Below are positions 8,469 through 17,235 of a stretch of DNA of 40,865 nt, piece after piece. The position numbers were made by a program, and so were the translations under genes. Source of the DNA: an uncultured Candidatus Pelagibacter sp. (lineage in GTDB: Bacteria; Pseudomonadota; Alphaproteobacteria; Pelagibacterales; Pelagibacteraceae); assembly GCA_905612525.1 (NCBI GenBank), contig CAJQSG010000013.1, positions 1-40,865 on the forward strand, written 5' to 3'. Below the pieces are notes generated by a model. The model was not told the DNA's origin. It saw only the letters and a program-made list of their open reading frames with translations, and ran no database searches. How positions within the stretch are numbered: position 1 is the first letter of the stretch; each line of letters starts with the position of its first letter.

Positions 8469-10991
8469 TTAAAAAATACTACTTAGGCTGACCATTACTT
8501 CATCAATAGTATTTGGTTTCAATACATCTTGATTATTTAATTTAAAATCAATTTCAAAATCATTAATATTTTTACTAATCTTATACTCAGATCCTAGATT
8601 ATCTGATCCATTTATTTTAAAAGCATAGTTGGTTTTTTTGTTTGGTAAGTATCCAATCGTAATAATGATGTTATCTGTATGTCCAGTTCCAAGAGCTTGA
8701 TTACGCTCATATATTAAAAAGACACTCAAACTATTAGGTAAAATTATATCTATACCCATTTCACCATTTACATTATGTAAAGCCCCTGAGTATAATCTTT
8801 CCTGAAAATCTAAAGTATTATCTGAAACATAAGTATATTCAAAATTAGAGGAACGACTTAAATCAGCTATATATTCTAATTTACCGTGTTTTTTTATGTA
8901 GCATGTTTTAGCTAAGTCTAAGCAAAAAGTAGATTCATTTGGTAAATCATCCACCACTCCTATCGATGTTCTTAGTTTGGTTGTTATTATGTGCTGATTT
9001 TTAACTTTAATTGCACCAATACCAGACTCTGTATATCCATCTAATATTGTGTACCCAACATCAGCTTGAAAAGAGGGGATTAAAATAAAATTATTTTTTT
9101 TGATCTCATCTTTTGACTTAACTGCCCCATACACTTGTCTACCATTTCTACTGGCTTTTATATGTTTGCCGTCTAAAACAGTTAGAACATCATACTTTAA
9201 TTTACCAAAACCAATAACGATATCCTCAGATTTTGTGTCATTTTCAATTGGGGTAGTAGAATAATAACTAAGGTTGAATGTATCAGTATCTATATTACTT
9301 CCTCCCATTCCAACATCGACATTATTGTTACCGATTCTAAATGCCAATCCTTTTATTCCATTATTATCAGTAAATTTATCAGCTCCAAGTGTAATTGCTT
9401 CAGTTCCAATCTTTTTAAATGAAGAAATATTTGTGTCTCCTACTCTTCCAATTGCAATACTTCCTTCGCTCCAAAAAAAGATATCTTTTTTTTTATCTTC
9501 TGTCTTTTTTTTAACAGATGCTTTACGTGCGGTTATTTTTTCTGGAAGTTTATCAAACCAAGAATTTACCAGTGGGTTATCTGATTTAAAGACAGTGGTA
9601 AAATTATTATGGTTGTTACTACTTTTATTTCTTTTTTTATATTCACGATCAATAGTTATAGACTGACCACCTTCTACTTTTTTATTAACTGAAAGTATTC
9701 TGTCTGGAAGTTTTTTAACCCAGTAATTTAACAATGGGTTATCAAGTTGAGTGGCAGTATTAAAATTAAAATCAATATTAAGATTTGATAAATTTTGATT
9801 ATCTTTATTTCTTCTTATCCATTCTAAACGGTTTAAGGCACTTTTAGTTGAATGATCAATAGTTCTTTTAGCAATCATTATTTGCGCTTCTACAATTCCA
9901 GTTCTAATACTATTTTCTGTAACTGGAGGACATTTTCCTTCAATAATATTAAAAGGACAAACTAGATCATATTCTAAAACATCTTCATCTTCATCGTTCA
10001 TCGTGTACATTTTTAAACCATTGGTGCTAAATGTAAGTCCACTTGGCTGTGGAGCTCCACCACTTGCACTGTTGATGAATTCAACTGTACCATCTATTGT
10101 AAATGAAGAAGTGGAGAATGCCACATCAAGAGAAACTTGAGTTATATCTCTATCATAATTGTTTCCTCCGTGATCAACAACCCAAAATCTTTTTCCATCT
10201 GGACTAAAATCAAGTCCCTTGGCATTACCTACAGGAGTGCTAACTGAACCTGGATCCTGAAGTCTTATTCCAGCATCTGTAACAATTGATATAGTGCTTA
10301 AATCATATGCAATTGATAATTCGTATTCTAATAACCTTACATAATGATTTGAACCAGAGCCACCAAAAAGTACAAATAATTTTTTTCCATCATTACTAAA
10401 GTCAAAACCTCTCAATTTATTTTTAGTTGAAGGAACAACAACAGTTCCAGCATTACTCCCATCTTGCAGATCATCATCATCAAGATTTGAAGTTGCATGT
10501 ACAGCTGAACCTACAGGAAAATTACATGTTGAAATATCGTAAGGTGAAGTTAAATCAAATCTAAATACTCTATCAGCGTTTGCATTAGCTGAGCCTGAGT
10601 TACTTCTGGCTACAAACAATATCATTCCATCATGAGAAAATTTTAAATCATGCATCCAATTTGTAGGACCATATTCACTTGATCTATTACCCTCACCATT
10701 GTTCAAAATACATCTTTCACCATCACCTGCATAAGTTTTTGTAGAGACATCAAATGGTGTGCTTAAATTATATTCACTTACATGCGAAAAAACATCATCA
10801 GCTGAATTATCTGGTGATTGAGATAATATGAACATTTTTGTTCCAGCAGGATTAAAATGAACACCACTTGGATCATTATTAGTGCCATCGGTAACTGCTG
10901 CCTTCTGTACAAAAGTGTGCATAGCTCCAAATGAATTAGAGATCGGAAATATAAATAATAAAATTAAAATAAAGTTTTTTATAAATTTCAT
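8469..10991 (-). CDS. Autotransporter-like outer-membrane protein with beta-propeller-like passenger
   Basis: ORF track start is 11030, but MKFIKNFILILLFIFPISNSFG at 10991 is a better signal-peptide start and removes the overlap with the upstream gene. Propeller repeats FSxDGkkLFV; linker RLEWIRRNKDNQNLSNLN; C-terminus VSLSSIF. Confidence 0.8.
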   Translation of the reverse strand: MKFIKNFILILLFIFPISNSFGAMHTFVQKAAVTDGTNNDPSGVHFNPAGTKMFILSQSPDNSADDVFSHVSEYNLSTPFDVSTKTYAGDGERCILNNGEGNRSSEYGPTNWMHDLKFSHDGMILFVARSNSGSANANADRVFRFDLTSPYDISTCNFPVGSAVHATSNLDDDDLQDGSNAGTVVVPSTKNKLRGFDFSNDGKKLFVLFGGSGSNHYVRLLEYELSIAYDLSTISIVTDAGIRLQDPGSVSTPVGNAKGLDFSPDGKRFWVVDHGGNNYDRDITQVSLDVAFSTSSFTIDGTVEFINSASGGAPQPSGLTFSTNGLKMYTMNDEDEDVLEYDLVCPFNIIEGKCPPVTENSIRTGIVEAQIMIAKRTIDHSTKSALNRLEWIRRNKDNQNLSNLNIDFNFNTATQLDNPLLNYWVKKLPDRILSVNKKVEGGQSITIDREYKKRNKSSNNHNNFTTVFKSDNPLVNSWFDKLPEKITARKASVKKKTEDKKKDIFFWSEGSIAIGRVGDTNISSFKKIGTEAITLGADKFTDNNGIKGLAFRIGNNNVDVGMGGSNIDTDTFNLSYYSTTPIENDTKSEDIVIGFGKLKYDVLTVLDGKHIKASRNGRQVYGAVKSKDEIKKNNFILIPSFQADVGYTILDGYTESGIGAIKVKNQHIITTKLRTSIGVVDDLPNESTFCLDLAKTCYIKKHGKLEYIADLSRSSNFEYTYVSDNTLDFQERLYSGALHNVNGEMGIDIILPNSLSVFLIYERNQALGTGHTDNIIITIGYLPNKKTNYAFKINGSDNLGSEYKISKNINDFEIDFKLNNQDVLKPNTIDEVMVSLSSIF

Positions 10992-10995
10992 ATAA

Positions 10996-13203
10996 TTAAA
11001 ATGTTGAAGATAATTCAATACCTGCACCATAGTCAGGAATTTTACTATACATCGCGTAGTTAGATTTTACTTTTAAATCAAAATTATCATGCTTTTTTAA
11101 ATAACTAATTTCAGTATTATTATTTTTTAAAGGATCATAAATTACATTAAAATTAGTATTTTCATTTTTTTGTTTTCCAAATTTAAAAAGCAAACTATCT
11201 GTGTGTGCACTATTATCTAGGCTTTGAAATCGCTCATAATTTAATGCAAATGTTTGACCACTCTTTTTAAATAATTCAAAACCAATATTTCCTTTAATAT
11301 TATTGTATGAATATCTTTTAATGGTGTTTTGAACTGTGACATTATCACTGTGATTTTTATAACGATGATCAATATCAGGAGTAAAATCAACCATATACTC
11401 TAGAAATCCATTTCTGCTTATTCTGCTTCCATCCAAATACAAAGTGTTATCAAACTTAAAGCCAGCAGATGCATTTCCTGTTTTAAAAGTTAGTCTTTCA
11501 TGGGTCTCAATATTATTTGTGGCTGTTGTTCCAAAATCCGTATATTCAGATAATTCTGTGATCCCTAATTCTGTTTTAGCATAAGGAATTAAGTCAAATT
11601 TAGTATAATTTTCCTCTTCTTCGTAACTTAAAGATGTATAAATTTGTTTTCCATTTCTTTTACCAGTAATGGTTCCAGAGATCATTTGGTCTATCCTTAA
11701 AAAGCTTACTCCTAACAAAGCATTTAAATTTGATTTAGAATTAAAAGGTAATTGGCCGTACATATTAAAAGATAATGATTTCGAATTTAATTCCTCATTA
11801 GTTAAAGATTTTATATCAACATCATCATTACCGATTCTCATCGCAAATCCAAAAATATTATTATTTTTGGTTAATTTATCTGCACCAATTGTTATTCCTG
11901 TGGTTTTAATTTCTTTTGGTTTTAATGAAAAGGTATCACCCACTCTTCCAAATGAAATATCACCGTGTGACCAACTGGACCATTTTCTTTTATTCTCTGC
12001 TGGTTTTTCTGTTTTTAATGATGCTTGATTATATTTAATATTTTTAAAAGGAGACTTAAAAGATGATTGTAGTTTATTTGTTAAAGATGCTAAAATTGGA
12101 TTATTAATATTTAATTTTAAATTATGACTATTTAAATTTGTTTTATTTTCATTTCTACGCAACCATTCAAATCTTTTAAAAATTGTTGAGGTATTTTGAT
12201 GAATAACATTTTTAGCTATTTCTATTTGAGCACTTGCAACTGATGCTGTTTCACTTTCACATAATACAATTCCATAAGGACAGCTTAAATCATATTCAAA
12301 AACTTTATTTATATTACCAGTACTGTCATTTACAAAAGATACCTGATAAAATTTCATACCATCTTTAGAAAAATGCATACCTCCTGGTCCTCCATCACCT
12401 CCTGCTGCATCAAAAAAATTTGCTATACTACCGGCAAAAGTTGCTGTTGAAGTATCAAAACCAGTACTTAACTTATAAGCATAAATTTTATCGGAAGACG
12501 GATTACCTGATTTAGATTCTATTACATACATTCTTGTGCCATCGTCATCAAAATCTATATCCTGAATTTCCCTAGAACTTTCAGTTGCAAAAAAATTACC
12601 AAATGATGCAGAACCTGGAAGGTAAGGAGTGCTTAAATCATATTCTATAACTCCTACTGTGCCAACGGCATCAACTAAAAACATTTTTGTTCCATCATTA
12701 TTAAAACGCATGCCATGTGGTCTATGACTACTATTTGAACCTCCTTCTCCACCATAATCAGTACTCCAATTTATCCCGTCATCTGCATCCTGTGTAGCAT
12801 TAGATAAATCATATGGCGTTGGTAAACTGTGAACAGTCATTTGTCCTGTAAAACCTATTGCATATACTTTTGTACCGTCTCCATTAAATGTTAAATCTTC
12901 TATTTTACGAGCCGTCATAGCATCGGTACCAGTTACATTGAGGATAACTTCTGAGCTAGAATCTATTGATGATACATTAAATGGAATACTTAAATCATAC
13001 TGGTATAAATTTGATCCACTGTTAAACTTAGCAAAGTGAATTTTAGTTCCATCTGCACTAAGTGTTACTCCAATAGGTATAGTCATATTGGTGCCAGCTG
13101 AACGTACAAAGGTTGGTTTAACTGTCTCCGCTTGTGCTTGCATCAAAATAAAAAATGATGCCACAAGTAAACCAATGGCTAATTTTCTTAATAAAAATAA
13201 CAT
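10996..13203 (-). CDS. Autotransporter-like outer-membrane protein with beta-propeller-like passenger
   Basis: Signal peptide MLFLLRKLAIGLLVASFFILMQAQA; repeats FNNDGTKMFLVDA...EYDLSTPY; linker RFEWLRRNENKTNLN; C-terminus PDYGAGIELSSTF. Confidence 0.8.
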   Translation of the reverse strand: MLFLLRKLAIGLLVASFFILMQAQAETVKPTFVRSAGTNMTIPIGVTLSADGTKIHFAKFNSGSNLYQYDLSIPFNVSSIDSSSEVILNVTGTDAMTARKIEDLTFNGDGTKVYAIGFTGQMTVHSLPTPYDLSNATQDADDGINWSTDYGGEGGSNSSHRPHGMRFNNDGTKMFLVDAVGTVGVIEYDLSTPYLPGSASFGNFFATESSREIQDIDFDDDGTRMYVIESKSGNPSSDKIYAYKLSTGFDTSTATFAGSIANFFDAAGGDGGPGGMHFSKDGMKFYQVSFVNDSTGNINKVFEYDLSCPYGIVLCESETASVASAQIEIAKNVIHQNTSTIFKRFEWLRRNENKTNLNSHNLKLNINNPILASLTNKLQSSFKSPFKNIKYNQASLKTEKPAENKRKWSSWSHGDISFGRVGDTFSLKPKEIKTTGITIGADKLTKNNNIFGFAMRIGNDDVDIKSLTNEELNSKSLSFNMYGQLPFNSKSNLNALLGVSFLRIDQMISGTITGKRNGKQIYTSLSYEEEENYTKFDLIPYAKTELGITELSEYTDFGTTATNNIETHERLTFKTGNASAGFKFDNTLYLDGSRISRNGFLEYMVDFTPDIDHRYKNHSDNVTVQNTIKRYSYNNIKGNIGFELFKKSGQTFALNYERFQSLDNSAHTDSLLFKFGKQKNENTNFNVIYDPLKNNNTEISYLKKHDNFDLKVKSNYAMYSKIPDYGAGIELSSTF

Positions 13204-13232
13204 TATATAAAATTTATTTTATTCATTAGAAT

Positions 13233-13264
13233 TACTCAATAGAGATAAGTTAGCATTATGATTT
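13233..13264. repeat. Third copy of the acttaatagagataagttagcattatgatttt element (one mismatch)
   Basis: actcaatagagataagttagcattatgatttt versus 4514-4545. Confidence 0.75.
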
Positions 13265-13419
13265 TACTTGTATATTTTTAAATCAGCTAAAAGGAACTTG
13301 AGACTTCTATTTTCGAGGAACCATTTCAAATTTAGATAAATATTATATTTTGCGCCCGTTTTGGGCACTAAGACTCATCAAAAAAATGATAAACAAAACT
13401 TTATGTAACAATTTTCAAA

Positions 13420-13776
13420 ATGGTATTTTTCTTAAGAAAACTTGCTAGATGTATTCACATCACTTTTTTTTTGATTATCTTTTTAAGTTCAAAAATAGTT
13501 TATTCAGCAAGCTTTACCTTTCCTTCATCTCTAACAACCAATACTTCAAATTTCGTTTTACTTTCTGAAACTGGAACCACTCCTTCTGTAGGTGGTTTTT
13601 CTACAGATGTACTTATTGCAATTACCGCAACAGCCGGTAATGTAAAAATAACAACAGTTACAGGCCTTGAACAAATTAATGGATTCTGTGGTTATACAGC
13701 TGATAATTCTAGCTCTGAACCAAGTAATTGCTCAGACAATAATAGATCAGAGATTGGTATCTTGCTGCCTCAATAA
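13420..13776 (+). pseudogene. Probable remnant of a secreted adhesin-like gene
   Basis: Signal peptide, then STDVLIAITATAGNVKITTVTGLEQINGFCGYTADNSSSEPSNCSDNNRSEIG, ending abruptly after 118 aa. The 5' end (MVFFLRKLA) resembles the divergent gene MLFLLRKLA. Another frame stays open past the stop to 13842. Confidence 0.4.
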
Positions 13777-13937
13777 GAAGGTTAATTAGAAATAATAAAG
13801 ATTTTGAAAATGAGTTTGTAATTAAAGCAGGTAAGCCATTTTAATTATATCTACAGTTTTAACTTTATATATCTTGAAGAGAGGTAACTTCTAATTTCTC
13901 AGTTTGAAATGATTTAAATTACTTTTAAATTCGATAA

Positions 13938-14375
13938 CTAGCAACTACTACTGGAAACTGGTTTTTTTTTTGTTTGAGTTATTTTTATTGTACAGCTTGT
14001 GTCGCTAATTTTAGTTGCAATAATAGTAAGAGTGTCGGCGACTGTTGTTTTAAAAGTGTATGCTTGTCCATCTAAATCATCTACTCCATCAAATAAATTA
14101 GTAACTATATTTAATTGAGATGTGCTAATATAATATTCTCCATTATTAGATTTATATTCTTGCTCAGCTAAATAAATAGAGTTTAGTGTAATTTCAGCTT
14201 GTTTTTTTTCTGCTGAAGTTTTGTATCCGCTATAGGATACAACTCCTACTGCTGAAAGAATGCCAATAATGGCCACAACTACTAATAGTTCAATTAATGT
14301 AAAACCTTTTGAATTTTTTTTGTTATTAAAAAGTATTTGAGTTTTGATTAATTTAATGCACATTGCTGCTGACAC
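13938..14375 (-). CDS. Type IV pilin-like protein
   Basis: Class III signal KNSKG|FTLIELLVVVAIIGILSAVGVVSYSGY; C-terminal Cys pair (SDTSC...SSSC). The annotated start overlaps the upstream protease gene; the true start is uncertain. Confidence 0.85.
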   Translation of the reverse strand: MSAAMCIKLIKTQILFNNKKNSKGFTLIELLVVVAIIGILSAVGVVSYSGYKTSAEKKQAEITLNSIYLAEQEYKSNNGEYYISTSQLNIVTNLFDGVDDLDGQAYTFKTTVADTLTIIATKISDTSCTIKITQTKKKPVSSSSC

Positions 14376-15325
14376 ATACCATCTGGGTTTCGTTCTTTAC
14401 ATTTATTATAACACATAAAGTCAAATGCTAAACGTGGTTGACCAAAAACAGTTTTAACTGTTTTCATGGCTGCTATTTTTGTTTCAGCTGTCCAGCAACC
14501 CACATAAGCAGTTGCATTTTGTATTTTTTCTCCAAGTACTTCTGTCGAAACTTTCTTTGGCTCCTCTTCAGAATTTTTTATACTATTTGCTGAAGTAAAA
14601 TTTTTAAGAATAGATGATTTAATCCCAAAATTTGTATTTTCTGGAATAACTCCATAAGACTCCATTGCATCTTTAAAATCTAGTTTGGCTACCGCAACTC
14701 CAACTACATCACCACTAGTATTAACAATCGGACCCCCACTATTACCTGGCTGAATTGCTGCATCAATTTGAACTAATGCATAATTATCTTGTGAACCAGC
14801 AAGTGCACTAACAACTCCTTTTGTAACCTTTACAGAAGAGCTTACTGCTTTGCCAAAAGGATAACCTGCAACGTAAATATCATCTAATAATTTTGGATCT
14901 CTATTTGAAATATCAAATTTGTCTTTTGGTATTATATCTGTTTCAAGAAGTGCAAGATCATTTACTCTATCGTAAGCTAATATTTTAGCGGTTACTGTCT
15001 TACCAAAATATTTGACTTTGGTAATATTACAATAATTAACTACATGATGGTTAGTAATCATATGACCTTCATCAGATATAAAGAAAGCTGTACCTGATCC
15101 AGTAAAAATTTTATCATCTAAAACTTTATCGATTCTTTTCGTATTAGATATTTTATCAATACTCACTTTTGCTTTAACTTTTTTACATAAAAAAACAACA
15201 TTGTCAGAAGTAACTACAGTTTCTGCTATTTTTTTTGATTCATTACACGATTTTAGATCAGCCTTATAAACATGCTCAATCATACTTCCGTTTAAGAATA
15301 AAAGTAAAGCTGTAACGATTTCCAT
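14348..15325 (-). CDS. S1 trypsin-like serine protease with Cys-rich C-terminal tail
   Basis: GTAFFISDEGHMITNHHVV (His), YDRVNDLALLETD (Asp), QPGNSGGPIVNTSGDVVGVAVA (Ser). Tail GCWTAETK...CYNKCKERNPDGMCQQQCALN. Confidence 0.85.
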   Translation of the reverse strand: MEIVTALLLFLNGSMIEHVYKADLKSCNESKKIAETVVTSDNVVFLCKKVKAKVSIDKISNTKRIDKVLDDKIFTGSGTAFFISDEGHMITNHHVVNYCNITKVKYFGKTVTAKILAYDRVNDLALLETDIIPKDKFDISNRDPKLLDDIYVAGYPFGKAVSSSVKVTKGVVSALAGSQDNYALVQIDAAIQPGNSGGPIVNTSGDVVGVAVAKLDFKDAMESYGVIPENTNFGIKSSILKNFTSANSIKNSEEEPKKVSTEVLGEKIQNATAYVGCWTAETKIAAMKTVKTVFGQPRLAFDFMCYNKCKERNPDGMCQQQCALN

Positions 15326-15386
15326 AATGAATTTATTATACTATAAACTACTATTATTTATTCCCAAAATACGCTCATAGTGGGCA

Positions 15387-15428
15387 TTAATTAGCAACTA
15401 CAACCAAGAGTTCTATTAAAGTAAACCC
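15387..15428 (-). pseudogene. Relic of a prepilin N-terminus (GFTLIELLVVVAN-stop)
   Basis: Reverse strand GGG TTT ACT TTA ATA GAA CTC TTG GTT GTA GTT GCT AAT TAA = G F T L I E L L V V V A N *, without a start codon, in the gap between pilin and protease. Confidence 0.75.
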
Positions 15429-15438
15429 TTGGCTGTAG
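15398..15438 (-). terminator. Strong hairpin downstream of the pilin at 15460 (attenuator, stabiliser or terminator candidate)
   Basis: Minus-strand CTACAGCCAAGGGTT-TACTTTAATAG-AACTCTTGGTTGTAG: 15-bp stem with two G-U pairs and an 11-nt loop. No following T-run. Confidence 0.7.
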
Positions 15439-15459
15439 TACCTAATTTTAAAAAATTAT

Positions 15460-15912
15460 TTATTCAATTGTTACAACTGTTGTCATTAGATTGACGGCAG
15501 AACCAGTTCCTGTGCATGGATCTTTTATACAAGTTTTTACTGTAACGGTTTTGCCTACAGCTTTAATATGAACATAACCTAAAGCATGGGTAGTTCCTGC
15601 TTTAACCGATTCATTTGTAGTATCATGTGGATTTTTATCCGTCAGCACTAAAATCGCTCCAGCTGCAATTTTAGCTGCTGTTACAGGACACGTCTGAATA
15701 CCAGCATATGCCGTTTCTCCCAAACTACATTTTTGAGACTCTGCTGACATATATTTAACTGTTTGTGCGTGAATTGTTTTTGTCGAAGCAACTTTTGCAG
15801 CTCCTGTATATCCATTATAAGCAACAACACCTACTGCTGCTAAAATTCCTATAATTGCTACAACAACTAGCAATTCAATAAGTGTAAAACCTTTATTTTT
15901 AATTTTTTTCAT
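15460..15912 (-). CDS. pilA: Type IV pilin (probable major pilin)
   Basis: MKKIKNKG|FTLIELLVVVAIIGILAAVGVVAYNGYTGAAK; directly downstream of pilC; followed by a hairpin. Confidence 0.88.
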   Translation of the reverse strand: MKKIKNKGFTLIELLVVVAIIGILAAVGVVAYNGYTGAAKVASTKTIHAQTVKYMSAESQKCSLGETAYAGIQTCPVTAAKIAAGAILVLTDKNPHDTTNESVKAGTTHALGYVHIKAVGKTVTVKTCIKDPCTGTGSAVNLMTTVVTIE

Positions 15913-16002
15913 TAAATCCTTTTTAGTGTTTTAATATTAATAATATTATGGAGATTATACTCAAAAAGGTCAATAAATTTTATCAAGCCTAATTACAAAT
16001 AA

Positions 16003-17235
16003 TCACCCAATTATCGCACCAACGTTAAATATAGGCGCATACATAGCTAACATTAGACCACCAATAGTGATCCCCATAAATACGATCATTATGGGCTCAA
16101 TTAAGCTTGCAAGGTTGGCAACAGCCACATCAAATTCTTCTTCGTAGTATATGGCAATAGAGCCAAACATTTCATCCAAGCTTCCCGTTTGTTCACCCAC
16201 TGCTATTAATTGACTAAAGGTTGTTGGGAATATTTTTTCTTTATTAAACAAATCCGTTAAACTTTCTCCTGAAAAAACTCCCTTCTTAATTCTTTCTAAT
16301 GCCTCAACAACAATTACATTGTCAGTTACTGATTTTGCAATATCTATACTCTCAATTAAATCAACCCCTGCTTGGTTAAGGTTTCCTAAAACTAAGGATA
16401 CTTTTGCTAAAATTGATTTTTGAATTAAATTTCCAAAAATAGGAAGCTTCATAATAACCCGGTGCCAATTTTTTCTCACTTCATAATTTTTTTTAATTAA
16501 AAATTTAAAACCAAATACAAAAGATATAATAAACATAAGTAAAAAAAATCCACCAGAAGAACGAACAAATTCACTCATAGACATAATAACAGCTGTTGGT
16601 GTTGGTAGATCATCTGCCATACCCATGCCTTCATACATATTTACAAAAGTTGGTACAACATTCATTAACATAAAAACAGTTACTAAAATTGCAACTGAAA
16701 ATAAAACACCTGGATAAAATAAAGCACTTTTAATTTGTGATTTAATTTTTTCTCTTTTCTCTAAATTGATTACTATTTTTTGTAAAAAAGTATCAAGTTT
16801 ACCACTAGCCTCCCCTGCTTTGATTAAATTAACAACAACTGTATCAAAAATTTTCGAGTGTTTTTCAAAACATTTTGACAATGCATTTCCGGATTCTAAA
16901 TCTTTTTTTATAGTTGAAATAACTTTTTTCATGGGAGGTCTTGATGTTTGACCTTCTAACATATCAAGAGTATTTAGAACAGGCAGTCCAGCTCTAAGCA
17001 TAGTAGCAAACTGTTTACAAAAAATTAAAATTTCTTGTGGCTTTATTCCAGTGCCAAAACTAAAAGAAGTTTTTTCTTTTTTAATAACAGCTTTCTTTTT
17101 TTTAGCTTCCTTTAATTTTGTGATAATAACTTTTTTGTCTTTAAGTTTATGAGCAGCCTCTGCATTATTTAGGGCTTCAATTTCTCCCTCAACATATTTA
17201 CCAAGAGCTATTCCTTTATATTCAAAATTTAACAT
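16003..17235 (-). CDS. pilC: Type IV pilus inner-membrane platform protein PilC/GspF/MshG-like
   Basis: FCKQFATMLRAGLPVLNTLDMLEGQ; duplicated T2SSF-type domains; C-terminal TM. Confidence 0.93.
   Translation of the reverse strand: MLNFEYKGIALGKYVEGEIEALNNAEAAHKLKDKKVIITKLKEAKKKKAVIKKEKTSFSFGTGIKPQEILIFCKQFATMLRAGLPVLNTLDMLEGQTSRPPMKKVISTIKKDLESGNALSKCFEKHSKIFDTVVVNLIKAGEASGKLDTFLQKIVINLEKREKIKSQIKSALFYPGVLFSVAILVTVFMLMNVVPTFVNMYEGMGMADDLPTPTAVIMSMSEFVRSSGGFFLLMFIISFVFGFKFLIKKNYEVRKNWHRVIMKLPIFGNLIQKSILAKVSLVLGNLNQAGVDLIESIDIAKSVTDNVIVVEALERIKKGVFSGESLTDLFNKEKIFPTTFSQLIAVGEQTGSLDEMFGSIAIYYEEEFDVAVANLASLIEPIMIVFMGITIGGLMLAMYAPIFNVGAIIG

Noticed and set aside
14348-14375. Overlap of the protease and pilin as programmed frameshift
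   Set aside because: The pilin needs only a short leader before G|FTLIELL; the overlap could come from an upstream start choice or simple coupling.
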